Source: Flavisphingomonas formosensis (GTDB taxonomy: Bacteria; Pseudomonadota; Alphaproteobacteria; Sphingomonadales; Sphingomonadaceae). Taken from it: a DNA stretch of 64,000 nt. The position numbers and the translations under genes were made by a program. Under the pieces are notes generated by a model. It saw nothing but the letters and a program-made list of their open reading frames with translations, made no database searches and was not told where the DNA came from. This document shows, in pieces, positions 43,604-50,665 of this stretch. How positions within the stretch are numbered: position 1 is the stretch's first letter; every line of letters begins with the position of its first letter. The DNA is taken from contig NZ_WRPK01000013.1 of the NCBI RefSeq assembly GCF_009755815.1, forward strand, positions 62,001 to 126,000, given 5' to 3'.

Positions 43604-44285
43604 AGCGCCGCGAAGCGGTATCGAGTCCGAGCCGCTCGCTCATCTTGACCAGGTCTGCGAAGGAGCGCGCCTTCATCTTCTCCATAAGCCGCCCGCGATG
43701 CGCCTTGACGGTGATCTCACTGATCCCAAGTTCACCGCCCACCTGCTTGTTCAGCAGCCCTGCGACGATCAGGTGCATCACTTCGCGCTCGCGCCTGCTG
43801 AGGGAGGCGTAGCGGGCTGCGATTTGCTTGAGCTCGCGGCGTTCGCCGATCATCCGCTTGCTGGTCTCGATGGCCCGTTCAACTGAATCTAGCAGCACGT
43901 CATTGTCGAACGGCTTGGTCAGGAATTCGGCCGCCCCCGCCTTCATCGCGCGGACGGTCATCGGCACGTCGCCATATCCGGTCAGAAACAGGATCGGCAA
44001 TTCGGGGTATTGTTCGGCGATCCGCCCCTGAAGATCGAGGCCGTTGTCATCGGGGAGGTGGATGTCCAGCAGAATGCAGCCCGGCCCCTCGACCGGCGTC
44101 TGGGCGAGAAAAGCGGCTGCCGACTCGAACGATCGTGGCTGCCAGCCGGAAAACCGGATCAGCGCCTCCACCGACTCGCGAACAGAGACGTCATCATCGA
44201 CGATCATCACCAGGGGCCAGGCATCCTTCATCGGAAATGCTCCGGACCTGGCGGCTGAACCTGCATGCTGAGCGAGACTATACAT
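43602..44285 (-). CDS. FixJ/StyR-type response regulator
   Basis: A 227-residue two-domain regulator. The receiver has VMIVDDDVSVRESVEALI, the phospho-Asp in CILLDIHLPDDNGLDL, and TGYGDVPMTVRAMKAGA and FLTKPFDNDVLL with the conserved Lys. The LuxR-type DNA-binding domain has LSRREREVMHLIVAGLLNKQVGGELGISEITVKAHRGRLMEKM (read as consecutive motif segments). GAGGAG precedes ATG 44285. Regulators of this class (StyR, TodT, FixJ) activate aromatic or redox genes and bind short dyads with an ACC-AT-GGT centre, which fits the dyads scattered around this island. Confidence 0.92.
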   Translation of the reverse strand: MYSLAQHAGSAARSGAFPMKDAWPLVMIVDDDVSVRESVEALIRFSGWQPRSFESAAAFLAQTPVEGPGCILLDIHLPDDNGLDLQGRIAEQYPELPILFLTGYGDVPMTVRAMKAGAAEFLTKPFDNDVLLDSVERAIETSKRMIGERRELKQIAARYASLSRREREVMHLIVAGLLNKQVGGELGISEITVKAHRGRLMEKMKARSFADLVKMSERLGLDTASRR

Positions 44286-44295
44286 CGACGACTCC

Positions 44296-44667
44296 TCATG
44301 TCTGACCAAGTGCACTGCGTACGGCCTCAAGCACCGCTTGCTCGCTGAAGGGCTTGAGCAGACAGGCGACGGCCTCGCTTCGGATCAGCTCGGGCAGCGA
44401 GCGTTCGATCGACTGCGCCGTGATGAAGATGATCGGCGTCATCACTCCCCGGCCTCGCAGCTCCCGCTGGAGCTCAGGACCCGACATGCCGGGCATCGCC
44501 ACGTCGAGGATGAGGCAGTTCGCGTCGGCGATCATGCCGGATGCGAGAAAGTCCTCAGCGCACGCGAAAGGCATCGTCGAATATCCAAATGAACTCAGCA
44601 GGTCCGGCAGTGACTCCCGAACCGACTCGTCATCGTCAACGATCGCAATCCTCGCACGATCGTCCAT
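44296..44667 (-). CDS. single-domain response regulator (CheY/FixJ receiver)
   Basis: A 123-residue receiver. It has IAIVDDDESVRESLPDLLSS, phospho-Asp in CLILDVAMPGMSG, Thr in FITAQSIE and Lys in LLKPFSEQAVL. There is no output domain, so it is likely a phosphate sink or relay between the kinases and the FixJ-type regulator whose gene starts 10 bp downstream. GGAGGA precedes ATG 44667. A dyad lies 61 bp upstream. Confidence 0.9.
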   Translation of the reverse strand: MDDRARIAIVDDDESVRESLPDLLSSFGYSTMPFACAEDFLASGMIADANCLILDVAMPGMSGPELQRELRGRGVMTPIIFITAQSIERSLPELIRSEAVACLLKPFSEQAVLEAVRSALGQT

Positions 44668-44727
44668 CGCTAAACTGTCCTCCGGCGGTTCGGGGCAAGG
44701 TGAGGCAATCGGGCTTAGCCGTCCACA

Positions 44728-44780
44728 GATACTTTGGTGTCGGTCCACTTGGACCACGGAGCCATTGAAACTTTGGTAGC
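44728..44780. promoter_or_regulatory. GATACC-type dyads upstream of the response regulators
   Basis: GATACTTTGGTGTC at 44728-44741 and a weaker GAAACTTTGGTAGC at 44767-44780, 39 bp apart. They could mediate autoregulation of the signalling genes. Confidence 0.5.
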
Positions 44781-44861
44781 ATTGTTCCGGTCACCGAACT
44801 GGCCAGATCTGGCATTTATCCCCGCACCTTTCTGGTCGGTATGCCGACGGAGTGTCGCGCC

Positions 44862-45490
44862 ATGCAACTTGAACTCGGCCGCCGGCAGCTGCTGGGGGCT
44901 GCGGCGGCGGGCGCCGCTATGATAGGCGATCTCCCGCCGGGCTCCCAGGCGGTGCAACGACCTGGAGTTGCCGGTTCCCTTTCACCGGTTGCCACCCCGC
45001 AGGTCAGAGCCGGGCCGATGGAGATCGCCTATGCCGAACTCGGTCTCCGGACGGTGATGCCGCGATCCTGCTGCATGGCTGGCCCTACGACGTCCACAGC
45101 TTTGCGGAGGCAGCACCTTGCTGGCTGCAGCGGGATTGCGCGTGCTGATCCCATATCTGCGGGGCTTTGGCGCGACACGCTTCCTGTCTGCGGACACCAT
45201 GCGGAACGGCCAGCTGTCCGCAGTGGCGTCCGACACAGTTACGATGATGGATGCGCTTGGGGTGTCGCGCGCCTTCCCCGCCGGGTTCGATTGGGGCACT
45301 AGAAGCGCAGACATCATCGCCGCGCTTTGGCCACACCGCTGCCGGGGCATCGTTTCGGTAAATGGCTACCTGATTGGGAGCTAAGCGGCCGGTCGTCTAC
45401 CCTCGCCGCCGGCGGCAGAATTTCAATGGTGGTACCAGTTCTACTTCGCGACCGAGCGTGGCCGCGAAGGCTATGCGCTACCGCAAGGAG
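44862..45490 (+). pseudogene. exported alpha/beta hydrolase, decayed
   Basis: ATG 44862 opens a twin-arginine-like leader (LGRRQLLGAAAAGAAMIGD). Frame breaks at about 45053 and 45112 interrupt the oxyanion region (AAILLHGWPYDVHSF in a second frame). LRVLIPYLRGFGATRFLSAD and FPAGFDWGTRSADIIAALWP then read well up to a TAA at 45384. A further frame gives PAAEFQWWYQFYFATERGRE before homology ends at about 45480, next to the attachment-like repeat. It is a relative of the intact 25490 enzyme. Confidence 0.85.
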
Positions 45491-45570
45491 TTCGCACACC
45501 TTATCTGGCAGTCTTACGCCATGGGAGCGGACGTCCTCGGACGTCGTCGTACGTCCTCGGATTTCAGGCA

Positions 45571-45687
45571 GAAGAGGACTCGAATTCAACCCAATATTCC
45601 GCAGAAATAAGCCATTTCCGGGAGCATCTCGTGACCCGATACCTTCGTCGATACCTTGGCAAGTTTATGTAGAAAGGTTCGAGTCCC
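45571..45687. repeat. attachment-like site, diverged copy 3
   Basis: Follows the same layout as the leader of the fic repeats: GCAGAAGAGGACTCGAA at the left, GATACCTTCGTCGATACC at 45638-45655, and AGGTTCGAGTCCC at 45675-45687. The last element has the look of a tRNA T-arm (AAAGG-TTCGAGT-CCCTTT) but with one extra base, and no full tRNA is visible. It marks the left edge of the defence island and cuts off the hydrolase pseudogene. Confidence 0.5.
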
Positions 45688-45752
45688 TTTCAGCCTTGAT
45701 TCGGCAAAATGCTCGACTGATTCGACGCCTGATTTCACCTCGACGTTAGCAA

Positions 45753-45777
45753 AAGGCCCGCCGGATCGGCGGGCCTT
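45753..45777 (-). terminator. rho-independent terminator for the leftward defence operon
   Basis: A perfect 11-bp stem AAGGCCCGCCG / CGGCGGGCCTT with a 3-nt loop; on the minus strand it is followed by further Ts (CCTTTTGC). It begins at the stop of the small protein gene at 45777. Confidence 0.75.
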
Positions 45778-46049
45778 CAGATGGTTACAACCGCTGCTAA
45801 GATGAGGGTGGGCGCGAGCCCTTCCAACCTCGAATTCAGGTAGCGACCGATAGTTGTGATGTGTTCAGTGATCTTGATCATAGGCTTTCTCCCCAGTTCT
45901 AAAAGTTCTTCGATGGTGAGATGAAGAAGGCCGTGACCAATGATGTGAGCGATCCAAACTCCGATATGTGCGATTGCCCCTCCACTAGGGAACTCGTGAG
46001 CAAGCCCTAGCCGAAATCGCCCAAAAAGTAAACGCGCGCATGATCGCAC
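45777..46049 (-). CDS. possible small protein after EVE-HNH gene
   Basis: An open frame of 90 codons starting at GTG 46049, two bases after the EVE-HNH stop, and ending exactly at the terminator. The sequence is unlike random shadow translation: AIAHIGVWIAHIIGHGLLHL is an amphipathic, His-containing segment, and the end LAPTLILAAVVTI is hydrophobic. Internal starts are possible. If real it is a small, perhaps membrane-associated, third member of the operon. I do not recognise it. Confidence 0.4.
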   Translation of the reverse strand: MRSCARLLFGRFRLGLAHEFPSGGAIAHIGVWIAHIIGHGLLHLTIEELLELGRKPMIKITEHITTIGRYLNSRLEGLAPTLILAAVVTI

Positions 46050-46051
46050 CC

Positions 46052-47293
46052 TTACGATAGGACCGTCCGAGGAATTGTCAGTGACGCGCCGTCGAGCGCA
46101 ACGATCCAAGACGCTTCCGTGTCCAAGAGGACCGCGAACTGTCCGTAGTGGGCTTGCCGATGATGGTTGGGGCAAAGCACCATGATATTCGAAGCCCCAA
46201 GCGAGCCGGGCAGTAACCCGGCGACGGGCACGACGTGGTGCGCCTCGGCATAGGGTTCGCCGCTCGCCTTGACGAAGGCGATACCATCCAGGCCCAATGC
46301 CTCGCATAACTGACAGCGATGCTGGCGCGCCTTCTTAACCGCATCACCGATTGGTCCGCGCTCTATCCGCACGCTGACCGCGTGCCGCCGTGTCGGTGTC
46401 ATCGAGGGCATCGCCGCTTCCAGCGCGCGTATCCCGGCCATCGATTGGGCGGCGCGCTGATCTTCGAGCTCCTGGACGCTCAGTCCGAGCGCGCCGGCTA
46501 TCCATTCGAACGCCGACTGCGGGATCGGGGTGGTCGTGCGCTGGAGGCCGTGCCGGACGCGGTCGAGCAACTGATCGTCGGGCAAATCGGCAATGAGAAG
46601 CGGCGCATCGGGCAAATGCCGAACCGCGAGCCGGGCCCGATAGTCGGGAATCTGCGCGGCGGCAGGATCGACATAGAAGCGCGGGTCTTCATCGGTCCGC
46701 ACTTGCGCCGGGTCGATTACCTCGACGATCGCGACGATAGCGGCCTTGCTCTTGTTGCCGCTGACCCGGCGCAGCAGACCGAGATCGCCGATCTGGACCA
46801 AGTCTCGATCATCCTTGCTGACCCGGTAAAGCAGATCGGTTCCCGCCTCTCGCATCCAGCCGTCAATGTTCCAGACCCCAGCGTTAGCTTGAAACGTCCA
46901 GAAGCCGGTCGGCGGCCATTGCCGGGTCGGAGCAGCAAGCGGCGACCGCAACGGCGCGAACTTAGTCCGCCGCGCCGGACCCGGAGCAGCCCCACCAAAG
47001 CGCTCCTCTGCATACCGATAATAGGTGTTGGCGGCGTGGCGAAGCGTTTGCATCACCGACACAATGTCGCCGCTCCATTTTAGCTTGGGGGGGAGCGGCT
47101 TGGCTGCTGCGGCATCAGCCGGCGAATATTCGAGTGCGTCAAGAACGGTGGCCATCTTGTCGTGGGCGTAGGCGTCATGAAGATCGCCGAAAATTTTCTC
47201 GAGACGACGTACGCGCGAAACCTGGTTGACGCGCGTTTTGTCGATGATCGGCTGGGTCGTTAGCCAGTCGCGATAGTCTTCGGCGTCGAGCAT
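46052..47293 (-). CDS. EVE-HNH modification-dependent endonuclease (predicted)
   Basis: A 413-residue protein. Residues 1-95 are a helical N-terminal region. Residues about 130-260 match an EVE/PUA-like domain, which reads modified bases: GFWTFQANAGVWNIDGW, LVQIGDLGLLRRV, AIVAIVEVIDPAQ. Residues 340-400 are an HNH nuclease: HRCQLCEALGL, AEAHHVVPVAGLL and NIMVLCPNHHRQAHYG, with both Cys pairs and the HH. EVE-HNH enzymes cut DNA carrying modified cytosines, so this would restrict phages with modified genomes. It lies 99 bp downstream of the protease gene on the same strand. Confidence 0.85.
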   Translation of the reverse strand: MLDAEDYRDWLTTQPIIDKTRVNQVSRVRRLEKIFGDLHDAYAHDKMATVLDALEYSPADAAAAKPLPPKLKWSGDIVSVMQTLRHAANTYYRYAEERFGGAAPGPARRTKFAPLRSPLAAPTRQWPPTGFWTFQANAGVWNIDGWMREAGTDLLYRVSKDDRDLVQIGDLGLLRRVSGNKSKAAIVAIVEVIDPAQVRTDEDPRFYVDPAAAQIPDYRARLAVRHLPDAPLLIADLPDDQLLDRVRHGLQRTTTPIPQSAFEWIAGALGLSVQELEDQRAAQSMAGIRALEAAMPSMTPTRRHAVSVRIERGPIGDAVKKARQHRCQLCEALGLDGIAFVKASGEPYAEAHHVVPVAGLLPGSLGASNIMVLCPNHHRQAHYGQFAVLLDTEASWIVALDGASLTIPRTVLS

Positions 47294-47392
47294 TTCGTCC
47301 TTTCAAACGGTGGATTGTGGCCTTGAATGCCGGTTGCAACAATGAGGTGGACATTACCTCCGTATCGTCGGCGCGAGTCCACGCACTGGCTT

Positions 47393-48226
47393 CTAAGTGT
47401 CGCGACCCGGCATCTGCGCCGCCTGCAGCAAGAAGCTTCGCAGAAACTCGGCACGGGTAGCGACTATACAACCATGGTCCGAGGGCCAGCCCCAGACCAC
47501 GCCGGTCACTTGCGCCATGTCGGCAGTCCAGCGCTGCCCCAGCATCTTCGCGGCGACGAATTGCGTATTCCAGACCACAGAGCCGCTCAGCCCCGGCGGC
47601 AACGGCAGGCCTCGGGTCCCGATGACATCGGTCGCTAGATCGGGGCGGTAGTCGATACCAAAATGATAGCGGCTGGAGAAGCGGGGGTCGCTCGGCAGCG
47701 CGATCTCCCGTGCCGTGTAGCAGGTCGCCTGCGCGAACAGGGTGCCGAAGTGAAATTTGACGCGCTCGCCTGCAAAGCCAGTGAAGGCGAGCAGCTCGCC
47801 CTCGACCGGGTCATGCGCGATCGCGATTTCGTCGATCTCGATCGCCGTTGATCCGTGCTTTGTATTCCACATTGCCTCCGGCACAGGAAGCAGCGCCAGG
47901 TCTAGCGGTAAGCCGAATTGGACGTGATTGCCGACGAAGCGCCAGATGTCGTTTTGATCCTGAAGCTGCGAGGCCAGCGGCTGGGTCGGGGAACGGGCGG
48001 CGGCAACGTGCTCGTTGGTCAGCACAAAGACGCGCCCGCCATGTCGCAGGAATGCTCCGCTGCCCCAGCCTTCACCGTGATCGCCATGATCTTTGAAAAT
48101 GGGTGCTCGCCGCGCCGCGAGATAGGCGGTCAAATCCTTTGAAACGCCCGGCATGGCGGCATTCCATTCAGCGTCGGAGAAAAGCAATTGTGGATCGGTC
48201 CGGTTGATCATTCCTTCATTTAGCAT
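47393..48226 (-). CDS. trypsin-like serine protease
   Basis: A 277-residue protein from ATG 48226; longer frames upstream lack family features. Catalytic residues of a trypsin-like fold are visible in order: His in VFVLTNEHVAAA (about 73), Asp in GLPLDLALLPV (about 109) and Ser in PPGLSGSVVWN (about 214), preceded by GWGSGAFLRHGGR. No signal peptide, so it is cytosolic. Cytosolic trypsin-like proteases are common in bacterial defence islands. It is divergent from the retron-like operon, with only about 200 bp between. Confidence 0.82.
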   Translation of the reverse strand: MLNEGMINRTDPQLLFSDAEWNAAMPGVSKDLTAYLAARRAPIFKDHGDHGEGWGSGAFLRHGGRVFVLTNEHVAAARSPTQPLASQLQDQNDIWRFVGNHVQFGLPLDLALLPVPEAMWNTKHGSTAIEIDEIAIAHDPVEGELLAFTGFAGERVKFHFGTLFAQATCYTAREIALPSDPRFSSRYHFGIDYRPDLATDVIGTRGLPLPPGLSGSVVWNTQFVAAKMLGQRWTADMAQVTGVVWGWPSDHGCIVATRAEFLRSFLLQAAQMPGRDT

Positions 48227-48427
48227 GGACCGAATCCGCTCCGCGATATTTGCGTGTGCTGTGATCGACGTGATGCATTTGGCCAGATAAGCTTTTCCGA
48301 AAAGGATGCGCGCGCGCGCCGGGTTCGGTCGCGTGCAAGGCGTCGCGCGTCGATCAGTTGCCAATCGCGCGCTGCTGAGAAAGAATCACTGCAGGGTCAC
48401 GCATGCGTGTGAGGAACAGGGGAGAGG

Positions 48428-49324
48428 ATGGCGAACCTTGAGCAGCTACTAGACGAAGGTGCGGGCAAGGTCGCGCTGGTTGTCGGCAATGGCATCAATC
48501 AGTTTGATGCGCCGCCGGGTGTTAACAGCTGGAACCAGCTACTGCTCGCGATCGCGCGTAATTGCGGGCTCGACATTGCAGCGGTGCCACCGGGGACAAC
48601 GCTGACTGAGTTTTTCGATGTAGTCGATCTGCGTACGCCCGGGCGCAGCGGCGATCTAGCCGCAGAGTTCTGCAAGTTAATGGCGAAATGGCGTCCGTTG
48701 GATCATCATCGAGCGATCATGGCCTGGGCGGATCGCCATGGCGCCCCGGTGCTCACCACCAATTTCGAGGAAGTGCTGAGCGTGGCGGCGAACTGTACTT
48801 TTCGCATGCCGCGCGGCGACGGGTTCAGCGATTTCTATCCTTGGGAATGCCGCTTCGCGCATGGCATTGTCGACGATCCTTGCTCCGCCTTCGGCATCTG
48901 GCACATCAACGGCATGGCCCGCTATAAGCGTAGCATCAGGCTCGGTCTCACCCATTATATGGGGTCGGTGCAACGAGCGCGCGGCTGGCTCTATCGCGGC
49001 GGTAAACCTCTGTTCAGTGGCAAGCACGCCAAGGATTGGCCGGGGGCAAGCACTTGGTTGCAGATCGCCTTCACCCGGCCGCTATTATTCTTCGGCTTGG
49101 CCCTAGCGGAAAACGAAGTGTTCCTGCGCTGGTTGCTGATTGAGCGCGCGCGCTATTTTCGCAAGTTTCGCGCGCTTCGCCAGCCGGCCTGGTATGTGTA
49201 TGTCCACGATCCCGACGACGAACGCGAGGCGGGTAAGATTTTCTTTTTAGAAGAACTGGGCATCACCTGCGTGCGCGCCGCCGATTATGCCGCGATCTAT
49301 GGCAACCCGGGTTGGGCGGCATGA
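48428..49324 (+). CDS. SIR2-like protein, predicted NAD-consuming effector
   Basis: A 298-residue protein with a SIR2-type Rossmann fold. ALVVGNGINQF at 16-26 replaces the usual GAGxS loop, LTTNFEEVL at 109-117 corresponds to TTNxD, and FGIWHINGM at 155-163 has the catalytic His region. LLFFGLALAENEVFLRWLL matches the late NAD-site helix. SIR2 domains in defence systems deplete NAD+ on infection. GGGGAGAGG precedes ATG 48428. The stop overlaps the start of the PRTase gene (ATGA), so the two are translationally coupled as the first genes of the retron-like operon. Confidence 0.82.
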   Translation: MANLEQLLDEGAGKVALVVGNGINQFDAPPGVNSWNQLLLAIARNCGLDIAAVPPGTTLTEFFDVVDLRTPGRSGDLAAEFCKLMAKWRPLDHHRAIMAWADRHGAPVLTTNFEEVLSVAANCTFRMPRGDGFSDFYPWECRFAHGIVDDPCSAFGIWHINGMARYKRSIRLGLTHYMGSVQRARGWLYRGGKPLFSGKHAKDWPGASTWLQIAFTRPLLFFGLALAENEVFLRWLLIERARYFRKFRALRQPAWYVYVHDPDDEREAGKIFFLEELGITCVRAADYAAIYGNPGWAA

Positions 49325-50448
49325 TTCCGTCGCGATCCGATCATCCCCGCGTCGTCGCCTGGCTTGAGAATTTCGGGTTGCCGCGCCGCGATACGGCGCA
49401 GCTACTGGTCGATGCGCTCGAACTCGTGAGCGAGACCGATCTGCGTCGCGAACTGGGAACGACAATGCTCGAATTGCTGCCGACACTGGCAGGGCCAGTT
49501 GCCGCTTTCCCGGCCCGCGAAGTACCGCCCGAAAATCCTGCACATGCTGAGGGACGCGCCGGGCCCTATCTGTTGCTCGAGCCCGGCTTACCGGGCAGCG
49601 AGGCGGTTCTAGCCAACATTCTGACCGGAGTGCTGCGCCAGGGCGGCGATACGGTGGGGCTGCTCGACGGTCACGATCTCCATCACCTCCGCGAACACAA
49701 GGTCCGCACCATATTGTTACTCGATGATTTCAGCGGTTCAGGTAGCCAACTAATAAAGTTTCACAAAGCGCTCAGGCGCCACAAAACGATCCGCAGCTGG
49801 ATCTCCTATCACCTCATCGATTTCCATGTTCTTGCTTACGCCGCGACCGAGAAGGCCGCGCGGCTACTGCGCCGCCGCTTCGGCGACGCTAAGGTCCATA
49901 TCGTCCGCGCCTGCCCCACTTTCGACGGCGCCGGCTGGACGCCCGAGCAGCGGAGCGAAGTCGAAGCGCTGTGCCGTGCCTCGGCCGGTCGCCGTAACAA
50001 GAATTGGGCGCTGGGCTATCGCGATAGTCGCGCGCTGATCGCGTTCGAGCATACCGCGCCCAACAACCTACCCTATATCCTCTGGAAGGTTGCGACCGGC
50101 TGGAACAGCCTGTTCGAATATAAGGGTGTGCCGAACGACCTGCTGCGTTTGTTCACGATGCGGCCAGAGCCGCCGCACGAGCCGTTGGTCGGGAGCGCCG
50201 GTGCCGCGCGGATCGGCCAGACAATCGACCTGCTTGGCCGGCGAGTCCATGATGCCGGCAATATCGCCGAAGTGCTGCGCGTCAGTATTGCCGAGGCCGA
50301 ACGTTTGCTTCGCCTCGCTCAGAGCCTTGGGCTCACCAATGCCCGGCACCGGCTGACCGATGCGGGCCGCGCCGAGCTCAAGCGCTGGCGTGCCGCCCAT
50401 CCAGTTCGAGTGTTGCCTAATCGCGACGAACCCTATTATCCTAAGTAA
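49321..50448 (+). CDS. PRTase-fold protein with C-terminal winged helix, retron-associated
   Basis: A 375-residue protein. Residues 10-30 have VVAWLENFGLPRRDTAQLL; the PRPP-binding-type loop is RTILLLDDFSGSGSQLIKF at 129-147. FEHTAPNNLPYILW (242-255) is a further conserved-looking element. Residues 302-357 form a winged helix (GNIAEVLRVSIAEAERLLRL, then LTDAGRAELKRW). PRTase plus winged-helix proteins are, to my knowledge, partners in one group of retrons, where they would be held inactive by the RT-msDNA complex. The gene lies between the SIR2 gene and the predicted msr-msd RNA. Confidence 0.75.
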   Translation: MIPSRSDHPRVVAWLENFGLPRRDTAQLLVDALELVSETDLRRELGTTMLELLPTLAGPVAAFPAREVPPENPAHAEGRAGPYLLLEPGLPGSEAVLANILTGVLRQGGDTVGLLDGHDLHHLREHKVRTILLLDDFSGSGSQLIKFHKALRRHKTIRSWISYHLIDFHVLAYAATEKAARLLRRRFGDAKVHIVRACPTFDGAGWTPEQRSEVEALCRASAGRRNKNWALGYRDSRALIAFEHTAPNNLPYILWKVATGWNSLFEYKGVPNDLLRLFTMRPEPPHEPLVGSAGAARIGQTIDLLGRRVHDAGNIAEVLRVSIAEAERLLRLAQSLGLTNARHRLTDAGRAELKRWRAAHPVRVLPNRDEPYYPK

Positions 50449-50452
50449 CTGA

Positions 50453-50665
50453 GGGCGGAGCGTTGAGCATCCAGCTTCCCCCGGCCGTAAAGGCCGGACC
50501 AAGCCGCGGGGTTCTCGCGGCGGGCTGGCGCGTTGCGCTTCGCCTGGGAAACGGAGTCGCTGAGATCGACCTTAGTGAAGCGAACTTCCGCTCTGACGAT
50601 GTCTGGGCTCGTCCGCTCCACTATGGCCTCCTTACGGGTCAAAGTGGATGATCAGCGCTTCGCCC
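50453..50665 (+). ncRNA. predicted retron msr-msd RNA
   Basis: A 213-nt region between the PRTase gene and the RT. Its ends pair as the a1/a2 repeat of retrons: GGGCGGAGCG-TTGAGCATCC (50453-50472) with GGATGATCAG-CGCTTCGCCC (50646-50665), 20 positions with one mismatch and two G-U pairs. Just inside a1 are two msr-like hairpins: CCGGCC-GTAAA-GGCCGG (50481-50497) and CCGCG-N7-CGCGG (50504-50520). The a2 arm overlaps the first codons of the RT gene. The branching G and the msd boundary cannot be fixed by eye. Confidence 0.65.

Noticed and set aside
45571-45700. A complete tRNA gene near the attachment-like site
   Set aside because: GGTTCGAGTCCC and CTCGAA resemble T-arm and anticodon-loop elements, but the stems do not close and no acceptor or D-arm can be drawn.
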